A stretch of DNA of 8,538 bases from Pseudomonadota bacterium (lineage in GTDB: Bacteria; Pseudomonadota; Alphaproteobacteria; Sphingomonadales; Sphingomonadaceae), in assembly GCA_963205285.1 (NCBI GenBank), contig CAUJJQ010000202.1:1-8538 (forward strand), written 5' to 3'. The notes beneath the pieces were generated by a model. It searched no databases and was not told the origin of the DNA. It saw only the letters and a program-made list of their open reading frames with translations. The translations under genes and the position numbers were made by a program. Below, piece by piece: positions 1-5,402 of the stretch (position 1 is its first letter; each line of letters begins with the position of its first letter).

Positions 1-116
1 GCAGGGGGCAAAGTCCGCCCGAAAATATCGGTGTTGGGCGGGCGAGTATAACAGGCCGACAGCAATAATGCTGCACCCCCCAGCAACCCCCAATTTATGG
101 CGCGACCCCATGTCAT
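1..116 (-). CDS. Lipoprotein, N-terminal part only (possible NlpD-like M23 peptidase by position)
   Basis: This is the 5' part of a gene that leaves the window on the left. Reading leftward from the ATG at 116-114 gives a classic lipoprotein signal: a short n-region with one Arg (residue 5), a hydrophobic stretch GLLGGAALLL (10-19), and a lipobox LSAC with the modified cysteine at residue 22. The visible mature part, YTRPPNTDIFGRTLPP, is proline-rich and carries no domain I can recognise. The frame is also open upstream of 116 into the end of surE, but only this ATG places the signal peptide properly; I see no strong Shine-Dalgarno before it. The start is 58 bases past the surE stop, in the same direction, so co-transcription is likely. 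In many proteobacteria surE is followed by pcm and/or an NlpD-like LysM/M23 murein hydrolase activator. The lipobox fits the latter and not pcm, but the identity is inferred from position only. Confidence 0.7.
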   Translation of the reverse strand, partial: MTWGRAINWGLLGGAALLLSACYTRPPNTDIFGRTLPP

Positions 117-174
117 GACGTCATATTGCCGTAAAGCGAGCGGGCTTGCCAGAATATTTCGCGCGCCTTTGGGC

Positions 175-942
175 CTAAAGCTCGGAAAGTGCCGCCGCCA
201 ATGGCGTTAACGATCCGTCATGGGTTAAATCCAGTTGCAGGGGCGTCACCGAGATATAGCCATCGGCAATCGCTTCCAAATCGCTGTTGTGCGCCGGTGT
301 ATGCTCGATGCCGTGCAGCCCGAACCAATAATAGGGGTAGCCGCGCGGATCGACCGCTTTGACAATTGAACCGCGCGCATAATCATGAAAGCCCTGCCGC
401 GCGACGCGCACGCCCTTTACCGCATCGGCGGCAATGGCCGGAAAATTGATGTTGAGTAGCGTGCGGGGCGCAATCGGAAAATTGATGAGCGCGCGCAGGA
501 GGCGCGGCCCCCATGCGGCGGCAGCGCCAAAGGGGACATTGTCCCCCATCCCCTCCCGGTCATAAACTTGGCTGAGCGCGATGGCGCGCACGCCCGCCAA
601 CGCCCCCTCCATCGCTGCAGAAACGGTGCCCGAATAAGTGACATCATCGCCCAGATTGGCCCCGCGATTGACGCCCGAGAGGATAAGGTCGGGCCGACCG
701 CCCATAACCTCTGCCATCCCCAGCATCACCGCGTCGGTCGGGGTGCCGGCAACCGAAAAGCGCCGCTCGCCATGTTGGCGCAGCCGCACCGGGCGCGACA
801 GGGTCAGTGAATGGCCCGCGCCCGATTGTTCCTCCGCCGGTGCGCAAACCCAAATATCGTCGGACAATGTGGCGGCCATGGTTTCGAGCACCGCCAGCCC
901 CGGCGCGTGATAGCCATCATCATTGGTGAGGAGGATGCGCAT
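175..942 (-). CDS. surE: 5'/3'-nucleotidase SurE
   Basis: SurE is a metal-dependent phosphatase that removes phosphate from nucleoside 5'- and 3'-monophosphates in the cytoplasm and is linked to stress and stationary-phase survival. The protein is 255 residues, the normal family length. It opens with the signature MRILLTNDDGYHAPG, whose D8 and D9 are metal ligands. Further conserved parts are the EEQSGAGHSLT segment with S40, the SGVNRGANLG segment with N92 (also a metal ligand in studied SurE proteins), and YSGTVSAAMEG (103-113). The open frame continues 49 codons upstream into serS, but the start at 942 is set by the exact family N-terminus and by a GGAG Shine-Dalgarno seven bases upstream. 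It begins one base after the serS stop, so the two are almost certainly translated from one mRNA, probably with translational coupling. I see no missing catalytic residue. Confidence 0.96.
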   Translation of the reverse strand: MRILLTNDDGYHAPGLAVLETMAATLSDDIWVCAPAEEQSGAGHSLTLSRPVRLRQHGERRFSVAGTPTDAVMLGMAEVMGGRPDLILSGVNRGANLGDDVTYSGTVSAAMEGALAGVRAIALSQVYDREGMGDNVPFGAAAAWGPRLLRALINFPIAPRTLLNINFPAIAADAVKGVRVARQGFHDYARGSIVKAVDPRGYPYYWFGLHGIEHTPAHNSDLEAIADGYISVTPLQLDLTHDGSLTPLAAALSEL

Positions 943-943
943 C

Positions 944-2218
944 CTATGGCTCCAGCCGGGTGATGCCACCCATATAGGGGTGGAGCGCTGCGGGCAGGGT
1001 GACACTGCCGTCAGCTTGTTGCCCATTTTCCAATATGGCGACCAGCGTGCGCCCAACCGCCAGCCCCGAACCGTTGAGCGTATGGACAAGGTGCGGGCTT
1101 TTGTCCGCGCCCGAACGATAGCGCGCGTTCATTCGCCGTGCCTGAAAATCCCCGCAGTTGGAGCAGGAGGAGATTTCGCGATAGGCATTTTGCCCCGGTA
1201 ACCACACTTCCAGATCATATGTTTTGCGCGCGGCAAAACCCATGTCCCCGCTGCACAGTAGCATCCGGCGATAGGGCAACTCCAACGCTTCCAGCACCGC
1301 TTCGGCGGCCAGCGTCTTGCGTTCCAGTTCGGCATCGCTCGCCTCTGGCGCGACGATCGACACCAGTTCGACCTTCCAAAATTGATGCTGGCGGATGTAG
1401 CCGCGCGTGTCGCGCCCCGCCGAACCCGCTTCGCTGCGGAAACAGGGGGTAAGCGCGGTCATACGCAGCGGCAGCGCGCTTTCGTCCAAAATCTGTTCGC
1501 GCACCGCGTTGGTTAGGCTCATCTCACTGGTTGAAATTAGCCAGCGCCCGTCGGTGGTCTGGAACAAATCTTCGCGGAATTTGGGCAATTGCGTGGTGCC
1601 AAAGGCGGCATCGTCGCGCACGAGGAGCGGGGTTGCACATTCGATATAGCCCGCGCCAGTCGTCTGCATGTCGATCATGAATTGACCGATTGCGCGTTCG
1701 AGCCGCGCCATCTGCCCCTTCAAAAAGGCAAAGCGTGCGCCCGACATTTTGGCTGCGGCTTCAAAATCGAGGCCGAGCGCCGGAGCAAAATCAGCATGTT
1801 CGCGCGGGGTGAAGTCGAATGTGCGCGGGGTGCCCCAGCGTTTTTGTTCGACATTTCCGGCCTCATCCACGCCCAACGGCACATCATCGGCGGGCAAATT
1901 GGGAATGGCGGCCAGCGTGTCGCGGATCTGCTGGCCCAGCACCTGCGCCTCCCCCTCCAGCGTGGGGAGGCTTTGTTTGAGGGCCGCGACCTCCGCCTTC
2001 AGCGCGTCAGCCGCCGCGTTATCCCCCTTGGCCATCGCCGCGCCAATCGCCTTGGACGCTTCGTTGCGCCGCGCTTGGCCCGCCTGCGCGTCGGTTACCA
2101 GCGCGCGGTGACGCTTGTCATCGGCCAAAATGGTGTCGGCCTGGGGGGGCAGCCCACGGCGCGACAGACCCAGGTCAAAGGCGGCGGGGTTGTCCCTGAT
2201 GGCGCGAATATCATGCAT
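944..2218 (-). CDS. serS: Seryl-tRNA synthetase
   Basis: This class II aminoacyl-tRNA synthetase charges tRNA-Ser with serine (and tRNA-Sec where present) in the cytoplasm. The protein is 424 residues, typical for bacterial SerRS. Residues 1-105 form the N-terminal tRNA-binding domain, with a charged helical stretch from about 30 to 100 that fits its long antiparallel coiled coil. The catalytic domain follows: a serine-binding TSE motif (230-232, in the place of the more usual TAE), motif 2 with [15 protein letters not shown] (259-273) followed by the HQFWKVE segment, and motif 3 with [17 protein letters not shown] (382-398). The start ATG at 2218 gives the family N-terminus [11 protein letters not shown]. 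There is no strong Shine-Dalgarno in front of it. A terminator-like hairpin upstream (2279-2306) suggests that serS has its own promoter in the remaining 60 bases. surE follows after one base. Confidence 0.97.
   Translation of the reverse strand: MHDIRAIRDNPAAFDLGLSRRGLPPQADTILADDKRHRALVTDAQAGQARRNEASKAIGAAMAKGDNAAADALKAEVAALKQSLPTLEGEAQVLGQQIRDTLAAIPNLPADDVPLGVDEAGNVEQKRWGTPRTFDFTPREHADFAPALGLDFEAAAKMSGARFAFLKGQMARLERAIGQFMIDMQTTGAGYIECATPLLVRDDAAFGTTQLPKFREDLFQTTDGRWLISTSEMSLTNAVREQILDESALPLRMTALTPCFRSEAGSAGRDTRGYIRQHQFWKVELVSIVAPEASDAELERKTLAAEAVLEALELPYRRMLLCSGDMGFAARKTYDLEVWLPGQNAYREISSCSNCGDFQARRMNARYRSGADKSPHLVHTLNGSGLAVGRTLVAILENGQQADGSVTLPAALHPYMGGITRLEP
950..953 (-). promoter_or_regulatory. 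Ribosome binding site of surE
   Basis: GGAG on the minus strand, seven bases before the ATG at 942 and lying inside the last codons of serS. It decides the surE start against a longer in-frame extension that would reach back to 1089 through serS. Confidence 0.75.
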
Positions 2219-2248
2219 GGCAGCGCGCTAAACGTCCGCGCCCACCAA

Positions 2249-2274
2249 GGCAAGCGCATAGGGTAAGCGCATAG
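2249..2274. repeat. Tandem 13-bp repeat upstream of serS
   Basis: Two adjacent 13-base units, GGCAAGCGCATAG (2249-2261) and GGTAAGCGCATAG (2262-2274) on the plus strand, differ at one base. They fill most of the short gap between the terminator hairpin of the upstream gene and the serS start, about 30 to 56 bases before the serS ATG. This is where a serS promoter or operator would have to lie. I cannot recognise a binding protein, and no convincing -35/-10 pair is visible here. It may also be a chance local duplication. Confidence 0.6.
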
Positions 2275-2278
2275 AAAA

Positions 2279-2306
2279 GGGGCGGCTGCATCGCTGCAGC
2301 CGCCCC
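2279..2306 (-). terminator. Rho-independent terminator of the serine-rich protein gene
   Basis: There is a perfect 12-bp inverted repeat, GGGGCGGCTGCA (2279-2290) and TGCAGCCGCCCC (2295-2306), with a four-base loop. On the minus strand the stem is followed directly by TTTTCTAT, the expected U-rich tail. It lies 38 bases past the stop of the serine-rich gene and 60 bases before serS, so it should insulate the two units. A second, smaller inverted repeat (CCGGCG at 2313-2318 with CGCCGG at 2325-2330) sits just before it on the minus strand and may assist. Confidence 0.85.
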
Positions 2307-2343
2307 ATTGCCCCGGCGTTGCTGCGCCGGTCTGCGCGACCTG

Positions 2344-3567
2344 TTAGGCCGCACAGGTGGAGTTTTTGCCGTCCTTGCCGTCCTTGCGTTTCAGGCGGCG
2401 GCGCGTGACCAGCGCGGCAGCGGCTGCACCGAACAACAGCACCATCGGCGGGGCTGGAACATCGGTGCCGCTCGACGTGCCGCTCGACCCGCCCGAACTG
2501 GACGAAGAGGAGCTGGAACTGCTGCTCGACGAGGATGAAGAGGTCGAACTGGTCGATGTGCCAAAGCTCGACGATCCGCCCGAACTGGACGAGGAGGAAC
2601 TGGAGCTGCTGCTCGACGAGGAGGAGCCACCAAAGCTCGACGAACCACCAAAGCTCGACGATCCGCCCGACGAGGAACTCGACGACGAAGAGGAACTGCT
2701 GCTCGACGACGAAGAGGAGCTGGAGCTGCTCGTCGACACGCCGGAGGAGGTTGAAACCCCGCCGGTTGAGGTCGACACGCCGGAGGAGGTTGAAACGCCG
2801 CCGGTTGAGGTCGAGACGCCGGAGGATGTCGATACCCCGCCGGTGGAGGTTGAAACCCCGCCCGTCGACGTGCTCACGCCCCCGGTCGATGTGCTAACGC
2901 CGCCCGTCGATGTGCTGACACCACCTGTCGAGGTGCTGACGCCACCTGTCGATGTAGATGTGCTCACCCCGCCGGTCGAGGTTGAAACCCCCCCAGATGT
3001 GGACGACGATGTGGACGAAACCCCGCCGGTCGATGTCGACACACCGCCGGTTGACGAGGATGTGCTGCCGCCCGACGTTGATGTCGAACCACCCGAGGTG
3101 GAGGTGCTGCCGCCCGATGTGGTCGAGGAAATGACGATGCTGCCACCGCTCGACCCGCCGCCGCTGCTGCCGCCAAAGAAACCACCGAAAAAGCCGCCGA
3201 AGCCGCCACCAAAGCCGCCACTGCCGCCGATAACGATCGGGTAACCGCCGCTCGACCCGCCGCCATATTCACCGCTGGGACGCGGTAAAGGCACCGGCGC
3301 GCCGGTTGTCGTGATCACGGTGGGTTGCGCAGGAATGATCGTCCGGCGCGTCACCACCCGGCGCACGCGCTGGATGGAACGGGCGCGGGCCACGCGGTGC
3401 GGGCGAGCGCGATGGACGACGCGCGAACGCATTTTGGGAACCGAGCGCACATTGCTGACGCGCTCACGCGCAACCGAAGGCTGGCTCAATTGCACGGCAC
3501 CCGTGCCAATCAACGCCCCCCCGCAGGTGCAGGCACAAAGTTTTGCCAAGGCCATGCGTACCGACAT
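2344..3567 (-). CDS. Serine/glycine/threonine-rich repeat protein with PEP-CTERM-like C-terminal sorting signal
   Basis: The 407-residue protein is probably exported; its function is unknown. The order is: a weakly hydrophobic N-terminus with an unusual CACTC cluster (Cys 11, 13, 15); a very basic segment rich in Arg and Val (about 34-75); a Gly/Ser/Phe region with GGFGGGFGGFFGG-like patches (about 99-142); GGSTSTS repeats (152-173); roughly a dozen GGVSTST-type units and variants (174-279); and poly-serine runs of 21, 15 and 16 residues broken by GGSSSF (280-362). The C-terminus has VPAPP (370-374), a hydrophobic helix through about 387, the cluster RRRLKRK (389-395) and a 12-residue hydrophilic tail. 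A VPxP motif, helix and Arg cluster is the layout of PEP-CTERM sorting signals, which an exosortase (EpsH/XrtA type) recognises at the inner membrane. By my count about 135 residues are serine, drawn from both TCN and AGY codons, which argues for selection on the protein. The start at 3567 is chosen for its GGAG six bases upstream; GTG at 3579 is less likely. A strong terminator follows. No exosortase gene is visible in the window. Confidence 0.85.
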   Translation of the reverse strand: MSVRMALAKLCACTCGGALIGTGAVQLSQPSVARERVSNVRSVPKMRSRVVHRARPHRVARARSIQRVRRVVTRRTIIPAQPTVITTTGAPVPLPRPSGEYGGGSSGGYPIVIGGSGGFGGGFGGFFGGFFGGSSGGGSSGGSIVISSTTSGGSTSTSGGSTSTSGGSTSSSTGGVSTSTGGVSSTSSSTSGGVSTSTGGVSTSTSTGGVSTSTGGVSTSTGGVSTSTGGVSTSTGGVSTSTGGVSTSSGVSTSTGGVSTSSGVSTSTGGVSTSSGVSTSSSSSSSSSSSSSSSSSSSSSGGSSSFGGSSSFGGSSSSSSSSSSSSSSSGGSSSFGTSTSSTSSSSSSSSSSSSSSSSGGSSGTSSGTDVPAPPMVLLFGAAAAALVTRRRLKRKDGKDGKNSTCAA

Positions 3568-3573
3568 TATCGT

Positions 3574-3577
3574 CTCC
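3574..3577 (-). promoter_or_regulatory. Ribosome binding site of the serine-rich protein gene
   Basis: AAGGTGGAG on the minus strand ends in GGAG at 3577-3574, six bases before the ATG at 3567. The spacing is close to ideal and favours this start over the GTG at 3579, which overlaps the site itself. Confidence 0.75.
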
Positions 3578-3676
3578 ACCTTAATCTTGTCGGGGTGATG
3601 CGCGCTTTGTTGACGCTACATGCCCCATTTGGCTTTTCCCATCGCAGTCCAGCGCTCCTTTGGCGCTTTCTACTAT

Positions 3677-3705
3677 ATGGATGCAATGGCTTTAACCATG
3701 GATGC
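3677..3705. repeat. Two 8-bp direct repeats 21 bp apart (possible operator)
   Basis: ATGGATGC occurs at 3677-3684 and again at 3698-3705, a centre-to-centre distance of 21 bases, two helical turns. The first copy adjoins a TATAGT -10-like box on the minus strand, about 110 bases upstream of the serine-rich gene start. The spacing suits two copies of a DNA-binding protein on one face of the helix, but no regulator can be named. Confidence 0.4.
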
Positions 3706-3817
3706 CTTACCAATTCACCCCCTGTCGGGCCATCTTGGACGGATTCGGGACAAATTGTTTCAAAATCGGACAGGCTGTGCGCCATTTCCTATGGGTGCAC
3801 GCGTGACGATATGCCCC

Positions 3818-3846
3818 TTGCGGCACCCGCTTGCGCTGCCTATAGC
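3818..3846 (+). promoter_or_regulatory. Candidate sigma-70 promoter of dksA
   Basis: TTGCGG (3818-3823) and TATAGC (3841-3846) are separated by exactly 17 bases. Predicted transcription start is near 3853, leaving a leader of about 80 bases before the dksA start. The match to TTGACA/TATAAT is only partial, so this is a candidate. Confidence 0.4.
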
Positions 3847-3932
3847 CGCGCCTGTCGCACGCCGAGAGAGACGGTAGCGGCCCATAAGATGCAGCGACAA
3901 AGCCTGCACGACATTTTGGAACCGCGCGTGCA

Positions 3933-4439
3933 ATGTCGGGAGCATCAAAGCACATGTCCTCCTCCCCAACGGGTGCTACAGCCCAAAGCGACGATCATGA
4001 AATGGGCGACGGCCTGCCGCATCGGCCCAGCCTCACCCCCGACGGCTATGTCCCCGGCGATGACGAAGTCTTTATGAATCCGCGCCAGCAGGCGTTTTTT
4101 CGCCGCCTGTTGGTCGATTGGAAACGCAATATCATGGACGAAGCGGAATTGACGCTCGCCCACTTGCAAGAAGGGCCGCTGCGCGAACCCGACCTGACCG
4201 ACCGCGCTTCGAGCGAAACCGACTGGGCCATCGAATTGCGTACCCGCGACCGGCAACGCAAGCTTATCTCCAAAATCGACGCGGCGTTGCGCCGTATTGA
4301 TGAGGGCGAATATGGCTATTGCGAAGTGACCGGCGAACCCATCGCGCTCGCGCGGCTGATCGCCCGGCCGATCGCCACGATGACGCTGGAAGCGCAGGAA
4401 GCCCACGAACGCAACGAACGCATTTCACGCGACGATTAA
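3933..4439 (+). CDS. dksA: DksA/TraR family RNA polymerase-binding transcription factor
   Basis: DksA binds in the RNA polymerase secondary channel and, with ppGpp, adjusts initiation at rRNA, stress and virulence promoters. The 168-residue product matches the alphaproteobacterial form: a variable N-terminus (1-35), a GYVPGDDEVFMN segment (39-49), a long coiled coil (about 50-128) with the tip motif DLTDRA (87-92) that supplies the two essential aspartates, and the block ELRTRDRQRKLISKIDAAL (101-119). The globular domain has YGYCE at 128-131. In E. coli DksA four cysteines bind zinc; here only C130 remains, and the other three positions appear to be Thr, Thr and Ala. This loss is usual in alphaproteobacterial DksA and does not suggest a broken gene. 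An alternative start at 3954 (161 residues) has GGGAG eleven bases upstream and may be the real one; the region between is not conserved enough to decide. A PilZ gene follows downstream. Confidence 0.93.
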   Translation: MSGASKHMSSSPTGATAQSDDHEMGDGLPHRPSLTPDGYVPGDDEVFMNPRQQAFFRRLLVDWKRNIMDEAELTLAHLQEGPLREPDLTDRASSETDWAIELRTRDRQRKLISKIDAALRRIDEGEYGYCEVTGEPIALARLIARPIATMTLEAQEAHERNERISRDD

Positions 4440-4451
4440 CCCCATTCTAAC
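4436..4451. promoter_or_regulatory. CtrA-like binding site upstream of the PilZ gene (candidate)
   Basis: TTAA, seven bases, then CTAAC, beginning at the dksA stop codon. The Caulobacter-type CtrA box is TTAA-N7-TTAA(C), so this differs by one base. It lies about 98 bases before the PilZ start. CtrA controls motility genes in many alphaproteobacteria, which would suit a PilZ gene, but a single near-match is weak evidence. Confidence 0.25.
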
Positions 4452-4548
4452 CCCCTGCTTCTAATCCCATAACTTCAATTACAGGGTCGGCGCGTACCAG
4501 CGGCAGGCATGGGGGCGCTTTGACCCGGTTTTGGCGGGATTGGGTAGA

Positions 4549-4932
4549 ATGAAGCATGATGTCCCTGGCGATATGGATTTTGAGGCGCTGGCGCTGCGCG
4601 GGAACCGGCGCGACAGCATGTTCTTAAAAGCCGTGGCGCATGTAGAGCGTGTGGATGGCAGCTTTGACATCGTCATCCGCAACCTGTCGGCGGGCGGGAT
4701 GCTCGCCGATAGCAAGGTCGAATTTGCCGTTGGCGAAAATGTTGCGGTCGAAATTACCCGCATCGGCAAAATTCCAGGACAGGTGGCGTGGGTGCAACCG
4801 GGGCGCTTTGGAGTCCGGTTCGATGTGGCGGTCGATCCGCGCGATGCGCTGCGCCCGGTGGCCGTGCGCCCGACCACCAAGCGCGCGCCACGCGCCGCGC
4901 CTGTCGTGCGCCGGGCGCGGGTGATTCGTTGA
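4549..4932 (+). CDS. PilZ domain protein (possible c-di-GMP receptor)
   Basis: The 127-residue single-domain protein carries both halves of the c-di-GMP binding signature of PilZ domains: RxxxR as RGNRR (17-21) and (D/N)xSxxG as NLSAGG (45-50). A beta-rich stretch through GRFGVRFD (85-92) completes the PilZ fold. After it comes a basic tail (about 98-127) rich in Arg, Pro and Ala, ending RRARVIR, which could contact membrane, nucleic acid or a partner. PilZ proteins link c-di-GMP levels to motility, polysaccharide synthesis or secretion; the target here is unknown. The ATG at 4549 is chosen; a TTG at 4531 (133 residues) or the ATG at 4573 is possible, since no site has a clear Shine-Dalgarno (a weak GGG lies just upstream of 4549). 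It lies 109 bases after dksA in the same direction and ends in front of a hairpin shared with a convergent gene. Confidence 0.88.
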   Translation: MKHDVPGDMDFEALALRGNRRDSMFLKAVAHVERVDGSFDIVIRNLSAGGMLADSKVEFAVGENVAVEITRIGKIPGQVAWVQPGRFGVRFDVAVDPRDALRPVAVRPTTKRAPRAAPVVRRARVIR

Positions 4933-4956
4933 ATTAGCGAAAAAACAGGTCTCTGT

Positions 4957-4993
4957 GCGCATTTGGGGGCAAGAATATCCTGCCCCCTTGCGC
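4957..4993. terminator. Hairpin between convergent genes (probable bidirectional terminator)
   Basis: GGGGGCA (4965-4971) pairs with TGCCCCC (4981-4987) around a nine-base loop, and the stem extends outward by GCGCA (4957-4961) with TGCGC (4989-4993) across a small asymmetric internal loop. It sits in the 74-base gap between the PilZ stop and the stop of the convergent DUF465 gene. The plus-strand side is followed by only three T residues; on the minus strand a TTTTTT tract (4940-4945) lies about 12 bases beyond. Termination in both directions is plausible but the tails are not ideal. Confidence 0.6.
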
Positions 4994-5006
4994 GTTTAAT
5001 GCGCCT

Positions 5007-5180
5007 TTAACCCGTGATAAGACTATCCTTAATCTTGAGTTTGGCGCGCTTCAGCTCCGCAATAATCCCCATATTCGGTTGCGGACGCGCCGATTCGGTC
5101 GCGATGCGCGATTCGAGGTCGGCATGACGCGCCAACAATGCCTCGATATGGGGGTTATGGACGGAAACAGCCTTGGACAT
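5007..5180 (-). CDS. DUF465 (YdcH-like) small protein
   Basis: This 57-residue protein belongs to the DUF465/YdcH family of very short, highly charged helical proteins of unknown function. Visible family features are HIEALLARHADLESRI (11-26) followed by the basic block LKRAKLKIKD (43-52), together forming a likely helical hairpin or coiled coil. The frame is open 10 codons further upstream to 5210, but the ATG at 5180 has AAGGGAG with GGAG eight bases in front, and the extra residues are unlike the family. It is convergent with the PilZ gene and divergent from a second DUF465 gene at 5403. The two are clearly related in layout but not close copies, so this looks like an old duplication or two independent family members. 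Function cannot be stated. Confidence 0.88.
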   Translation of the reverse strand: MSKAVSVHNPHIEALLARHADLESRIATESARPQPNMGIIAELKRAKLKIKDSLITG

Positions 5181-5188
5181 GCCATAGT

Positions 5189-5192
5189 CTCC
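5189..5192 (-). promoter_or_regulatory. Ribosome binding site of the leftward DUF465 gene
   Basis: GGAG within AAGGGAG on the minus strand, eight bases before the ATG at 5180. It decides the start against the longer in-frame ATG at 5210. Confidence 0.7.
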
Positions 5193-5246
5193 CTTCAGAT
5201 GGGCTTTCACCTATATGCCGGACGCTGCAATGGCGGCGTTCGGGTC

Positions 5247-5263
5247 GATTCGCGGTGCGAATC
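5247..5263. promoter_or_regulatory. Perfect 7-bp inverted repeat between divergent DUF465 genes (candidate operator)
   Basis: GATTCGC (5247-5253), a GGT spacer and GCGAATC (5257-5263) form a perfect dyad with an overall length of 17 bases, the size of a typical dimeric repressor site. It lies 67 bases upstream of the leftward DUF465 start and 139 bases before the rightward one. A flanking GTC/GAC pair could extend it as an RNA hairpin with one bulged base, but no T-run follows on either strand, so a terminator is unlikely. Confidence 0.4.
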
Positions 5264-5402
5264 AGACAGGTAGCAATGAAACAGGAAAGCGATGCCTTGT
5301 CGCCAATAAAAATGATGAATCCGGGTTTTACCACGACCAGCGGATTGCCGGATGCTATAAGCATTTTATGGACGCCAATGACAAATATGGCATGGTGACA
5401 AT

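Larger units (their letters stand above)
3568..3932. other. Divergent intergenic region between the serine-rich gene and dksA
   Basis: This 365-base stretch holds no gene I can support. Frames that cross it are short or give compositionally odd products without a ribosome binding site. It should carry both promoters: the leftward one for the serine-rich gene and the rightward one for dksA. A candidate dksA promoter lies at 3818-3846. On the leftward side a TATAGT -10-like box (minus strand, 3677-3672) has no good -35, but two 8-bp direct repeats overlap and flank it (3677-3684, 3698-3705). Nothing in it resembles a tRNA or known structured RNA. Confidence 0.6.

Noticed and set aside
175..1089. 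Longer surE with a 49-residue N-terminal extension
   Set aside because: The extension is translated from the serS 3' end, while the exact SurE N-terminus and a GGAG site mark 942 as the start.
1589..2266. 225-codon plus-strand open frame opposite serS
   Set aside because: It lies opposite conserved serS coding sequence and has no independent support.
2740..3130. Regular short repeats that could suggest a CRISPR or non-coding satellite array
   Set aside because: The period is about 21 bases with no unique spacers, and the units are in-frame codons of the GGVSTST protein repeats.
3620..3877. 85-codon plus-strand open frame in the region before dksA
   Set aside because: No ribosome binding site or family resemblance, and it contains the likely dksA promoter.
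3325..4077. 250-codon plus-strand open frame crossing the serine-rich gene start, the intergenic region and the dksA start
   Set aside because: It overlaps two supported genes in the wrong frame or strand, has no ribosome binding site or recognisable domain, and its composition is typical of a chance frame in GC-rich DNA.
3945..4406. 153-codon minus-strand open frame opposite dksA
   Set aside because: It mirrors the dksA coding sequence, which matches a known family throughout.
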